Source: Aestuariispira insulae
GTDB lineage: Bacteria; Pseudomonadota; Alphaproteobacteria; UBA8366; Aestuariispiraceae
Length of the DNA stretch: 64,000 nucleotides
Reading direction: 5' to 3'
Assembly (NCBI RefSeq): GCF_003385955.1
Contig: NZ_QRDW01000002.1
Location: 186,001-250,000, forward strand
In this document: piece after piece, positions 7,746-15,876 of the stretch
Numbering within the stretch: the first letter of the stretch is position 1
How the letters are laid out: each line of letters opens with the position of its first letter
Position numbers and translations under genes: made by a program
Notes under the pieces: model-generated
Seen by the model: the letters and a program-made list of their open reading frames with translations, nothing else
Told to the model about the DNA's origin: nothing
The model's database searches: none

Positions 7746-8370
7746 AGACGATATTCAGCCAGTCCCCGGCATAGAGGGGGGAGAAGAAAACGCCGTCCAG
7801 CCGCTGGGCGGCGTTTTTGATTCAAGCGTGGAAATTGATGCAGCCCCCGAGAACCGGGACGGGGGAGAGGACTATACCCTGCCCGAAGGCATGGATGATA
7901 CGGCAGGGGCACCCTTCCTGGAACTGGCGCAGGATCTTGGCCTGAGCGGGGAGCAGTTTGAGCGCCTGTTATCGGTCCGGGACAAACGCCTGGCGGGCCA
8001 TGATGAGGCCATGCGGGCCGAAACGGACAACCAGATTGCGGAGGCAACGGTTGCCCTGCGCGAAAAATGGGGCCGCAATTTTGCCGCCAACGGCCGCCTG
8101 GCGGAACGGGCGCTGTCCCACTTTGCCGGGCCGGAGCTGATGGCGGATTTGCAGGCGGGCGGCTGGACCCGTGCGCCGGCTTTCATTGAGTTTCTGCATG
8201 CGGTGGGCGCGCGGCTGGGTGAGGATGACCTGACCCGGCCCGCAGGCGGACCGGGTGGCAACCCCTGGCGCACGGACAATCCCAACCTGACCGAGCAGGG
8301 CCGGTTGATGCGCGAAAACCCCGCCCTGGCCCGGAGCCTGGCGGCGCAGGCGGGGATCAGCCTGGGTTAG
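7738..8370 (+). CDS. Phage scaffolding protein
   Basis: The product is 210 aa. Scaffolds line the inside of the procapsid and leave before DNA packaging. Support is mostly from place (directly before the major capsid gene) and composition: an acidic, low-complexity N-terminus, a helical middle (LAQDLGLSGEQFERLLSVRDKR.AGHDE..RAE), a GGPGGNPWRTDNPNLTEQGRL motif typical of this scaffold group and a short basic-hydrophobic C-terminus. The start at 7738 overlaps the previous gene and is preceded by GGAG. Codons 17-27 contain a complete intrinsic-terminator hairpin (7787-7818). Confidence 0.8.
   Translation: MNEDDIQPVPGIEGGEENAVQPLGGVFDSSVEIDAAPENRDGGEDYTLPEGMDDTAGAPFLELAQDLGLSGEQFERLLSVRDKRLAGHDEAMRAETDNQIAEATVALREKWGRNFAANGRLAERALSHFAGPELMADLQAGGWTRAPAFIEFLHAVGARLGEDDLTRPAGGPGGNPWRTDNPNLTEQGRLMRENPALARSLAAQAGISLG
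7787..7818 (+). terminator. Intrinsic terminator inside the scaffold reading frame
   Basis: A stem of 14 pairs including one G-U (AAAACGCCGTCCAG with CTGGGCGGCGTTTT, 7787-7800 and 7804-7817) has a 3-nt loop and ends in TTTTT (7814-7818). It is wholly inside the first 30 codons of the scaffold gene, so translating ribosomes would normally cover it. Confidence 0.75.
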
Positions 8371-8392
8371 TTCGTTTGCCTGAGACTTGGAG

Positions 8393-8437
8393 TGCCGGGT
8401 CATGCCCGGCAATGACGATGCTTGGGCTGAGTATAAA
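8393..8437 (+). promoter_or_regulatory. Possible promoter for the capsid gene
   Basis: A TATAAA hexamer at 8432-8437 is preceded by a poor -35 candidate (CAATGA, 16 nt upstream) and by a 7-bp hairpin TGCCGGG/CCCGGCA at 8393-8411. If active, initiation near 8444 would give a leader of about 30 nt before the terminator at 8473 and the capsid gene at 8528. Weak match; could be chance. Confidence 0.25.
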
Positions 8438-8472
8438 TATCACGTCGTTCCCGGTCTTTATCCCGGGTTCCG

Positions 8473-8501
8473 CCGGCAGGGATTTCCCTGCCGGTTTTTT
8501 T
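8473..8501 (+). terminator. Intrinsic terminator in the leader of the capsid gene
   Basis: The perfect 9-bp stem CCGGCAGGG/CCCTGCCGG (8473-8481 and 8486-8494), 4-nt loop, is followed by seven T (8495-8501). The capsid Shine-Dalgarno AGGAG follows within 20 nt and the ATG is at 8528. Confidence 0.9.
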
Positions 8502-8527
8502 CCAAAACCTGAAACAGGAGCAGCCAC

Positions 8528-9535
8528 ATGGCAGAAACCCGTTTGGCGGACATCATCGAACCGAAGGTGTTCACCCCTTATATGTATTCCAAGACCAAAG
8601 AACTGTCGGCCTTTTTCCAATCCGGGGTGATGGTCACCTCCAAGGAGCTGGATGCGAAGGCAAAAAGCGGCGGCAACACGGTTACCATGCCGTCCTTCAA
8701 AGACCTCTCCAATACGGAATCACGGATCGGCAGTGACGACCCATCCGACAAGGCAACCCATGAAAAGATCGAAAGCTTTGCCGACCAGGCGATTGTGCAC
8801 CGGCGCAACCAGTCCTGGTCCGGCATGGATCTGTCGGTCGATGTGGCGGGGGCCGATCCCATGGGCAATATCGCCGACCGGGTGGCGCGCTATTGGAACC
8901 GGGACCACCAGCGCACTTTGGTAGCCAGCCTGCGCGGTGTGCTGGCGGCCAATATCGCCAATAACGGCGCGGATATGGTCTACAGCCTCTATGACGATGT
9001 GGCAGCCCCGGGGGATGCAACCCTGATCAGCGGACCGGCGGTGATCCGGGCGGCCCAGACATTGGGCGACGCCAAGAATGACCTGGCGGCCATTGCCATG
9101 CATTCGGTGGTTCATGCCAGGCTGCAGGAACAGAACCTGATCCAATTCACCGAAACTTCGGACGGCAAGATCGGGTTCGAGACCTATTTGGGATACCGGG
9201 TGATTGTGGATGACGGCCTGCCGGTGGTGGCGGGGGCGAACAGCCCGAAATATGTCACCATCCTGTTTGGCAAAGGCGCGGTCGGCTACGGCGAGGGCGC
9301 GATGAAAACCCCGACCGAAGTGGACCGCATCCCGGAAGCGGGCAACGGCCAGGGCCAGGAGGTCCTCTATTCCCGGCGCAATTTCGTGATCCATCCCATG
9401 GGTATCAAATATACCGGCGCGAGCCAGGCCGGGGTCAGCCCGACCAATACGGAACTGGCGCTGGGCGGCAACTGGACCCGTGTCCGGCCCGAACGCAAGC
9501 AGGTGCCGATTGTCTTCCTGGAAACCAATGGCTGA
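8528..9535 (+). CDS. Major capsid protein
   Basis: The product is 335 aa and forms the icosahedral shell. It has the look of Bbp17-type podovirus coat proteins: N-terminal MAETRL.DIIEP..F, FF.SGV, the GGNTVTMPSFKDL segment, a long central helix (DRVARYWNRDHQRTLVASL) and a C-terminal ARYGEGA/RNFVIHPMG/GIKY part typical of HK97-fold coats. The start is fixed by AGGAG 9 nt upstream of 8528. Codon use is strongly biased to GC-ending codons, as expected for an abundant protein. A strong terminator precedes the gene and a large hairpin follows it. Confidence 0.85.
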   Translation: MAETRLADIIEPKVFTPYMYSKTKELSAFFQSGVMVTSKELDAKAKSGGNTVTMPSFKDLSNTESRIGSDDPSDKATHEKIESFADQAIVHRRNQSWSGMDLSVDVAGADPMGNIADRVARYWNRDHQRTLVASLRGVLAANIANNGADMVYSLYDDVAAPGDATLISGPAVIRAAQTLGDAKNDLAAIAMHSVVHARLQEQNLIQFTETSDGKIGFETYLGYRVIVDDGLPVVAGANSPKYVTILFGKGAVGYGEGAMKTPTEVDRIPEAGNGQGQEVLYSRRNFVIHPMGIKYTGASQAGVSPTNTELALGGNWTRVRPERKQVPIVFLETNG

Positions 9536-9565
9536 CGTGGGCGGCCCTAACCCCTGAACAGCGTT

Positions 9566-9616
9566 CCCGGATCCCCCTATCCGCCCTGCGGTGCGGCGGG
9601 GATCCGGGGCGCACAA
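9566..9616 (+). terminator. Large hairpin directly after the capsid gene
   Basis: CCCGGATCCCC (9566-9576) and GGGGATCCGGG (9598-9608) are exact 11-bp complements, with an inner CCGCC/GGCGG pairing. The T-run is imperfect and 8 nt away (CACAATTTT). It is placed like the terminator after gene 10 of T7, but may only be a partial terminator or an RNA-processing site. Confidence 0.5.
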
Positions 9617-9642
9617 TTTTCACAGCGGAATTGGAGGCGGCC

Positions 9643-9786
9643 ATGAAAGGCAAGCACAGGACGAAGCGGTGTGATCGTATTCTCAGCCTGGCGGAAGCCA
9701 ACCGGGTCTTTTTCGAGCAGATGCGGCGGCGCGATGCGGAAGAGGAGTCAAAGGACAGCACACATGAAAAAGGGGAGAATCAATGA
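9643..9786 (+). CDS. 47-aa basic phage protein between capsid and tail tubular A
   Basis: A short frame with start ATG 9643 and GGAG 6-9 nt upstream runs 47 codons to TGA 9784-9786, overlapping the next start by 4 bp (ATGA). The peptide is highly charged and helical-looking (RILSLAEANRVFFEQMRRRDAEEE). Small genes occupy the same slot in related podoviruses. A head-completion or scaffolding-associated role is possible but not shown. Confidence 0.6.
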   Translation: MKGKHRTKRCDRILSLAEANRVFFEQMRRRDAEEESKDSTHEKGENQ

Positions 9787-10379
9787 CCTCGATTGTGGAT
9801 GTCTGGAACCTGGCGCTGGCGATGCTGGCCCAGGATGAGGAAATGACCGACCCCCAGGACCGGTCGACCAAAGCCGGCCGCCTGTGCGGCCGTTTCTGGC
9901 CGCAGGTCCGTGACGAGGTTTTGCAGGCGGGTGCCTGGGCCTGTGTGACCAAGCGCGCCAGCCTGGCGGCGGACGGCAATCCCGTGGCGTTTCAACATAG
10001 CGGCAGGACCCGTTTTCCCTTGCCGTCTGATTGTGTGCGGCCGTTGGCACTCAGTCAGGATGGGGAAGCAACCGGGGCACCGGTTCCTTTCGAACGGGAG
10101 GGGCGGAGCCTTCTGGTGGCGGCTCAGGCCCCGCTCTTTATCCGCTATATCTCGCGTGATGTGCCGGTGAATGCCTGGGATGCGGAACTGATCCATGCGG
10201 CGTCAAGCCTGCTGGCGAAATATCTGGCGGTACCGCTGACGGGTAAAAATTCCGAGCGCGACCGGATGGAGGTGGAGGCGCAAAAAGCGCTGATCCTGGC
10301 CGAGGTCAGGGATGCGAAATCGGCCCAGCCGCCAGACGTGATGCCGGGCGGCTGGCTGGATGCCAGGGGGGAGCGCTGA
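9783..10379 (+). CDS. Tail tubular protein A (T7 gp11-like)
   Basis: The product is 198 aa, close to the 196 aa of T7 gp11. The family forms the adaptor ring between portal and nozzle. Characteristic features are the N-terminal VDVWNLALAMLAQDE segment, the R..RFWPQVRDEVLQ..AWACV..RA.LA helix and the IRYISRDVPVNAWDAELIHAASSLLAKYLA motif near residues 120-150. Its start overlaps the 47-aa gene, and the tail tubular B gene begins 2 nt after its stop, so the three are translated as one unit. Confidence 0.85.
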   Translation: MTSIVDVWNLALAMLAQDEEMTDPQDRSTKAGRLCGRFWPQVRDEVLQAGAWACVTKRASLAADGNPVAFQHSGRTRFPLPSDCVRPLALSQDGEATGAPVPFEREGRSLLVAAQAPLFIRYISRDVPVNAWDAELIHAASSLLAKYLAVPLTGKNSERDRMEVEAQKALILAEVRDAKSAQPPDVMPGGWLDARGER

Positions 10380-10380
10380 T

Positions 10381-12171
10381 ATGGCGGTGATCAAATCCAT
10401 CCTACCTGCTTTCAGCCGGGGTGAAATCTCACCTCTGGTGCAGAGCCGGGTTGACCTGGAGAGCTATCGCACGGGTCTTTCTGTCTGTGAAAATTTCCAG
10501 GTCATGGCTCATGGCGTTTTGATGCGCCGTCCCGGCACCCGCTTTATCGCATCGGCCAAACATGCGGATAAGGCCGTGCGCCTGATCGCATTCGAATATT
10601 CCGTGAATGACACCTATATTCTCGAATTCGGCGATCTTTACATGCGCGTCTATCGGGATGGCGGGCAGATCCTGACGGATGAGGACGAGATTTACGAGCT
10701 GGCCACCGGCTTTGGCGAGGATCAGCTTTTTGAATTGGACTACGCCCAGGATGAGCGCACGCTCTATATCGTGCACAAAGATCACGCGCCCAAAAAACTG
10801 GTGCGCAACGACCATGATGATTGGACGATTGCCGATGTCAGCTTCACCTCAAAACCGTCGCAATGGACGGCAGGGAACTATCCACAGCGGATCGGTTTTT
10901 TCGAACAGCGCATGGTTCTGTGCGCGACCCCAGGCCAGCCTTCGACCTATTGGCTCTCCAAATCGCCGACCGGCACCGCGCAAGATCTGCGCCTGACCAA
11001 TTTCGGTCTGGGCACCAATGCGGATGACGCGCTGAAATTCACCACCACGTCGGGCATGGCCCAGGAAATTCAATGGGTGGTCGAGGATAAGCATTTGATC
11101 AGCGGCACAACGGGCGGAATACGATCCGTTGGCGGTGCCGGTTTCAACACGCCATTGTCGATCACTTCGATTCAGAACCGGATGCAGACCAAGGAAGGAT
11201 CCGCCCCGGTCCGGCCGGTCAAGGCGGGCGATGCGGTGCTGTTTTTATCGCGCAATCGCAAACAGTTGCACGAGACCCGCTTCACCTTTGAAAAAGAGGG
11301 CTGGCTGAGTCCGCCGATCTCCCGGGCCTCGGAACATGTGACAGGTCCCGGCATCCGCGAAATGGCCTTTGCCGATGAGCCGGATGCGGTTTTGTGGATG
11401 CTGCGCGATGACGGGCAATTGGTCGGTGTTACCTATGAGCCCCATGAACAGGTATTGGCCTATCACCGGCATCTGATCGGCGGGCGCGGCATGGATCAGG
11501 ATTGGGCCGAAGTGGAGAGCATTGCCTGTGTCTTTGAAGGCCAGCGCCGAGCGCTTTACCTGGCGGTACGCCGCAAAATCAACGGTGAGGCGCGGCGTTT
11601 CATCGAACGGCTCGACCCGCTGTTTCGCACCTCTGAAAACCAGACAAGGGCGGATGCGTTTTTTGTTGATGCGGGTGGCAGCTATCAGGGCGAGAGCACC
11701 GGCCAGGTCACCGGGTTCGGGCATCTGGCGGGGGAGCAGGTGGATATCCTGGCGGATGGCGCGGTCCTGCCAAGGGTGACGGTGGCCGAAGACGGTTCGG
11801 TGACCCTGCCCAATGGGGCCACAGCATCGACCATCCAGGTAGGCCTTCCGGCGCCGGCGCGGGTGGTGCCGCTGGAGCCGCTTTACCAGACCAGGGAAGG
11901 GGCCAGCAAAGGCGATCTGAAACGGCCGGTTTCGGTCACGGTGGATCTGTTTGAAAGCGGGGCGATCGAGGTCGGTGTGGAAGGTAAGGGGCGCGAGCGC
12001 AAGCCGCTGCGGCCATCAGAACTGCCGTTTGGGGCGGCGGAGCCGCTCTACAGCGCGCTGGTGAAAGTCAAATTTCCCAGCGGCCATGACCTGGTGCCCC
12101 GGGTGGAGATCGCCGCGCGCGAACCGCTGCCCTGCACGATCCGAGCAATCATTCCGGAAATGGGAGTTTAG
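10381..12171 (+). CDS. Tail tubular protein B / tail nozzle (T7 gp12-like)
   Basis: The product is 596 aa. The family forms the hexameric nozzle of the short tail, below the gp11-like adaptor. The N-terminus (LPAFSRGEISPLVQSRVDLESY..G...CENF) followed by HGVLMRRPGTRFIA is the signature of this family, and a beta-rich body with repeated short Tyr/Gly segments follows. ATG 10381 is used, just after the stop of tail tubular A; an ATG at 10360 would overlap that gene. The next gene begins 3 nt after this stop. Confidence 0.85.
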   Translation: MAVIKSILPAFSRGEISPLVQSRVDLESYRTGLSVCENFQVMAHGVLMRRPGTRFIASAKHADKAVRLIAFEYSVNDTYILEFGDLYMRVYRDGGQILTDEDEIYELATGFGEDQLFELDYAQDERTLYIVHKDHAPKKLVRNDHDDWTIADVSFTSKPSQWTAGNYPQRIGFFEQRMVLCATPGQPSTYWLSKSPTGTAQDLRLTNFGLGTNADDALKFTTTSGMAQEIQWVVEDKHLISGTTGGIRSVGGAGFNTPLSITSIQNRMQTKEGSAPVRPVKAGDAVLFLSRNRKQLHETRFTFEKEGWLSPPISRASEHVTGPGIREMAFADEPDAVLWMLRDDGQLVGVTYEPHEQVLAYHRHLIGGRGMDQDWAEVESIACVFEGQRRALYLAVRRKINGEARRFIERLDPLFRTSENQTRADAFFVDAGGSYQGESTGQVTGFGHLAGEQVDILADGAVLPRVTVAEDGSVTLPNGATASTIQVGLPAPARVVPLEPLYQTREGASKGDLKRPVSVTVDLFESGAIEVGVEGKGRERKPLRPSELPFGAAEPLYSALVKVKFPSGHDLVPRVEIAAREPLPCTIRAIIPEMGV

Positions 12172-12174
12172 ACA

Positions 12175-12603
12175 ATGAGCTGGGGCGATATCGCCAAATT
12201 GCTGAGTGTCGGCGCCACCGCCCTGCAGGCGGGCGCGTCGATCTATCAGGCCCGGGCCAGCCGCAAGGCGGCCAAACGGCAGGCCAGTTATGAGCGCAAG
12301 GCCGCAGGTCAGGAGGCAGAGAACCGCCGCCGGGACCTGCGGCGCAGGATCGGCCTGCAACGGGCCAGTTTCGCGGCCCAGGGCATTGATCTGGAGGGGT
12401 CGCCGGGGCTTCTGATCGACGAGACCGAGCGCTATGGCCAGCAGGATATCGACGACATCTTGTCCATGGGGGAGATGCGGGCCGGGATGGCGCGCCGCCG
12501 GGGCCGGTCAGCAGCCATAGGTGGCGGCATCAATGCGGCGGGATCCCTGCTGGGCGGGGCCTTTGATTATTACAAGACATTTGAATGGGATCCCACAGAT
12601 TGA
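12175..12603 (+). CDS. Internal virion / ejection protein (T7 gp14-like)
   Basis: The product is 142 aa. The arrangement is typical of small core proteins ejected into the outer membrane at infection: an Ala/Gly-rich helix at the N-terminus (LLSVGATALQAGASIYQAR), a long Arg/Lys-rich coiled middle (AERKAAGQEAENRRRDLRRRIGLQRASFAAQGIDLEGSP) and a second Gly/Ala-rich hydrophobic helix at the C-terminus (AIGGGINAAGSLLGGAFDYY). The ASFAAQGIDL.GSP motif recurs in this family. Its position after the nozzle gene and before the large internal protein matches the T7 order (gp12, then gp14-gp16). Confidence 0.75.
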   Translation: MSWGDIAKLLSVGATALQAGASIYQARASRKAAKRQASYERKAAGQEAENRRRDLRRRIGLQRASFAAQGIDLEGSPGLLIDETERYGQQDIDDILSMGEMRAGMARRRGRSAAIGGGINAAGSLLGGAFDYYKTFEWDPTD

Positions 12604-12621
12604 TCCCGGGAAAGGAATGAC

Positions 12622-15600
12622 ATGGGCAATATACCGGACAGCAACCGGGCATTTCGCATGCCGGGTATGGATCTGGGCAGTGACGGCAGCGGCTTCATTG
12701 CCAAGTCGGTGCATAACCTGGGCGAAACCTTTGGCCGGGCTGCACCGTTTATCCAGCAGGCGCATTTGCTGGATCTGAAGAACCGCCAGATGGAGGCGCT
12801 GCAATCCTTCCATGAATATGCCGGTGCCCGCCTGGCGGAAGCTGGTCAAGAAGGGGGCAGCGGTGTTTCGGCAATTGGTGAAGAAGAAAAGCAGCGCCTG
12901 CTGATGCAGGACCTGGAGAATGAACGTGATCGCCTGTTGGAGGGGATTGAGTTTTACCGTGCGGAAGAACGGGAGGCCTTTCTCGAGGAAACAGATGAGG
13001 CGATTGAGACCACGGGTCTGATGATGGGCAAGGCGCGTGAGGAGGAAATCCGAAACCAAACCCTGCGCCAGCTGTCCAAGGAGCTGTCCGGTATGGCATC
13101 GGCGATCCAGTCGGGCGACCTGGGCCCCGATGATGGCCTGGCCGGGGCGGTCCGGATGCTCAATCGCCTGGAACCCGCGGTAGACCCGGGCAATCTGGAG
13201 CAAACAAAGCGGATGATCGGCCGACGGTTCCTGATGGCATACCGGAACCATCTGATCGGCACGGGCGATTTTGAGCAGGCTGCAAGCCTGTTTCGCGATC
13301 CGGATGAAAAGGGGCTGGTTCCGGCACTTTTTAGTGAACAGGAACGGGCGGCCCAGGCGGACAAGATCGAGGCTGGCCGGGACCGGTTCGGTGCTGTCAA
13401 ACAAGTCCAGAACGGCCATGCCCTGCGCCAGGCGACGCGTCATATTTCCACGCCGGAAGAAGCGGCGGAATTACGCGCGGTGGTGGATGAAGGGGTGGCA
13501 AGCGGGAAGGTGTCCGAAGCGGCCGCAAGCCGGGTTCATGCCAAGTTGGACCGCCGGGAACCGGCTTTACAGGCCAAGGCAAAGGCCAGGGCACGGGTAT
13601 TTTCCGTGCTGGAAGGGGCCGAAAACACCCTGTCGGTGGAAAAACCGGAAGACCGGCGCGCCGTGGATCAAGTTTATGGTGAGTGGCTGGAGGCACGCAG
13701 GGGCCGGTTCGGCATGGAACTGGCGGAAACAGATCTAGCCATCGATCTTTTTGACGAAACCGGCATTTTGCCGCGCCAGGCGGCGATGCGCGTGCGCAAG
13801 GCGCTGTCCGGTAGACGGGGCAGTGAAATCCTCTATGCCATGGACTGGATTGAAACGCTGGAGGCGGAAGGCCAACTGGGTCAATTGGAGTTGAGCGACG
13901 AAGAATATGCCCTGGCGGTGCTCGCAAGGCAGGAAAGTTTCCAGGAGAGTTTCTCGGAAGAGGATGTTTTGCGGCTTCGCGCCACCACCAGGCCTGACGA
14001 GGGGGAGCTGAAGGCAAGGCAGGAACAGTTACAGGCCATGCAGCCAACATTGCAGGAATGGTCAGGCAGAGCCTTGTCAAAAATTTTCGAGCGCCACCGC
14101 CAGCCCATGCGCTTTGCGCAATATCTTTCCGATGATTTCAACCGGAGTTATGCCAACTGGTATCTGAAGACAGGCGATGCAGAGCTTGCCCGTGACATGG
14201 GCACACGCGAGATGCTGGCGGTGTGGAGCGGTAACGGTGCCGGGCCGGATGACGCCGAAGGCCCGTCCATCATGGCCCGGATCGGTGCTGATATCGCGCA
14301 GTTTTTTACCTCCGAAGATCCGCTTCGGCTGATCACCCATTCCATTCCCGAAGCCGGGAAGCAAATGCTGCACAGCATCAATGATCTTAGCGATTGGCTG
14401 GGCGAGAAAATGGGTGTCGAGGATACCCGTGGCAGTGACTATTGGGCCCGTTTGCAAGGCATTCGTGAAGAGGATTTGCCCGCCTATCGTGAGCAGATGA
14501 AACAGCGCTATGCCGAAGTGATAGAGGCCATTCCGCAAGGGGAAGAACCGGAAACCGGCACCGGTAAGCTGGTGGGGGCAGCTGTCCAATTCCTTGCGGG
14601 TTACGGAGCGGCGCGCAAAGCCCTGGCAATGGCGGGAGGCTCTGGCGGCCTGCTGGAAGCTGGCGCGGCGGGGATGCTGTCAGAGGCGACCGCATTTGAT
14701 CCCCTGGAAAACCCGGTCAATGCTTTGGTCGAGGCATATCCCACCTTGGATTCTCCGGTGACTGACTTCCTGGCGGCGGACCCGGACGACCCGATGGCGG
14801 AGAACCGCTTGAAAAATGCCTTGGTTGGCGCTGGTTTTGGCCTGATCACCGAAGGCCTGATGCGAGCATTCAGGCAGATGCGTTCGCTAAAGCGAAGAAC
14901 TTCAACGGAAGATGGCCGGTTTGAGGAAACGGACCGTTCGGCAGCCTTAGAGGATGCTGCGGATGAAAAGCTTGAACAGATTGCCGATGCCCTGGAACAG
15001 GCGCAGTTTTCTGCTGATGGGCGTCAGATCCTGGATGTTCAGGACACGGAACAAATCTCCCGTTTTGGAGATGTCCTGAACGCAGGTGCAGATGCCGTTT
15101 TCGACAGGCAGGTCGTGAAGGAAGGGGCAGTCCTTCCAAGCGACCAGATTGTTCCTTATGTTGAGAGGCTGACAAAGAATTCTGACGGATATGTCGATAT
15201 ACCGAGATTCCTGTTTGAACTTCCGCCACTGCCGGATGAAGTCCGTTCACATGCGGCCTTGTTAAGGCCGGAATTTGATTCAGTGAACAGCGCCCGGATG
15301 GTTGTGTCCAATGAAGTGATTGATAAGCTTTATCGGAAAAACGGTCCAGATGCGGACCGGATCCTGCATTATCTGCCGGAGTTGCTGAAAGGGGCGGACG
15401 AGTTGCTGCCCGATCATCAAAATAATAGCAAGGTTTTGCTGGCCAAGGAGATATCCAAGCGCCCGGGCAGTAAAAGCAAAGATAGGAAAAGTGCGGTCAT
15501 TGTTATTGAAGTGGCCAAAACCAAGGAGGGCTATGAAATAGCCAGCATCCACAAAAGCCCGTTTAGAACATTACGTCAGGCAAGGGAAAAACTGCGAGAG

Positions 15601-15630
15601 ATCCTGGCGGACCTTCTGTCGTTGAAGTGA
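12622..15630 (+). CDS. Large internal virion protein with C-terminal PBECR-like nuclease domain
   Basis: The product is 1002 aa. Place and length fit the gp15/gp16-type ejection proteins that form a trans-envelope conduit at infection. It is mostly helical and very charged, with one long hydrophobic Ala/Gly-rich stretch around residues 650-700 that could cross the inner membrane. The last about 120 residues change character: VVSNEVIDKLYRK, LPELLKGADELLPD, SAVIVIEVAK...YEIASIHKS. This resembles the phage barnase-EndoU-colicinE5/D-RelE-like (PBECR) nuclease group often attached to phage virion proteins. If correct, a nuclease enters the host with the phage DNA. I chose ATG 12622; the gene follows the gp14-like gene by 18 nt. 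Confidence 0.75.
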   Translation: MGNIPDSNRAFRMPGMDLGSDGSGFIAKSVHNLGETFGRAAPFIQQAHLLDLKNRQMEALQSFHEYAGARLAEAGQEGGSGVSAIGEEEKQRLLMQDLENERDRLLEGIEFYRAEEREAFLEETDEAIETTGLMMGKAREEEIRNQTLRQLSKELSGMASAIQSGDLGPDDGLAGAVRMLNRLEPAVDPGNLEQTKRMIGRRFLMAYRNHLIGTGDFEQAASLFRDPDEKGLVPALFSEQERAAQADKIEAGRDRFGAVKQVQNGHALRQATRHISTPEEAAELRAVVDEGVASGKVSEAAASRVHAKLDRREPALQAKAKARARVFSVLEGAENTLSVEKPEDRRAVDQVYGEWLEARRGRFGMELAETDLAIDLFDETGILPRQAAMRVRKALSGRRGSEILYAMDWIETLEAEGQLGQLELSDEEYALAVLARQESFQESFSEEDVLRLRATTRPDEGELKARQEQLQAMQPTLQEWSGRALSKIFERHRQPMRFAQYLSDDFNRSYANWYLKTGDAELARDMGTREMLAVWSGNGAGPDDAEGPSIMARIGADIAQFFTSEDPLRLITHSIPEAGKQMLHSINDLSDWLGEKMGVEDTRGSDYWARLQGIREEDLPAYREQMKQRYAEVIEAIPQGEEPETGTGKLVGAAVQFLAGYGAARKALAMAGGSGGLLEAGAAGMLSEATAFDPLENPVNALVEAYPTLDSPVTDFLAADPDDPMAENRLKNALVGAGFGLITEGLMRAFRQMRSLKRRTSTEDGRFEETDRSAALEDAADEKLEQIADALEQAQFSADGRQILDVQDTEQISRFGDVLNAGADAVFDRQVVKEGAVLPSDQIVPYVERLTKNSDGYVDIPRFLFELPPLPDEVRSHAALLRPEFDSVNSARMVVSNEVIDKLYRKNGPDADRILHYLPELLKGADELLPDHQNNSKVLLAKEISKRPGSKSKDRKSAVIVIEVAKTKEGYEIASIHKSPFRTLRQAREKLREILADLLSLK

Positions 15631-15810
15631 GACCATGCCTGAGGGGCCGCGGGTCCTCATACGGCAGGTGCAAAACACCCCGGTGGCAGCGGCATCCGTG
15701 TATCCGGACTTTCCAACCATCGACATGATCTCAAGGCCAACATAACGGGTGGCAAAACGACTTGTCAATAGTTGTTCTTGTATTGTTCTTATTTCGAAAT
15801 CAACCGAACC

Positions 15811-15836
15811 AGGCGGCCCAGTGCCGCTTTTTATTT
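15811..15836 (+). terminator. First of two tandem terminators before the tail-fibre gene
   Basis: The stem AGGCGGC/GCCGCTT (15811-15817 and 15823-15829, one G-U) is followed by TTTTTATTTT. Confidence 0.7.
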
Positions 15837-15838
15837 TG

Positions 15839-15866
15839 AGGCGGCCTTTCAGCTGCCTTTTCTTTT
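15839..15866 (+). terminator. Second tandem terminator, 11 nt before the tail-fibre start
   Basis: The stem AGGCGGC/GCTGCCT (15839-15845 and 15852-15858, one G-U) is followed by TTTTCTTTT. The GAGGTG Shine-Dalgarno of the next gene begins almost at once, so this hairpin could also affect initiation of translation. Confidence 0.7.
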
Positions 15867-15876
15867 GCGAGGTGTC

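Larger units (their letters stand above)
15631..15876 (+). other. Non-coding spacer before the tail-fibre gene
   Basis: About 245 nt hold no convincing gene. The segment 15760-15800 is AT-rich (TTGTCA at 15762-15767, no clear -10 partner). Two tandem terminators fill the last 65 nt. Confidence 0.5.
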
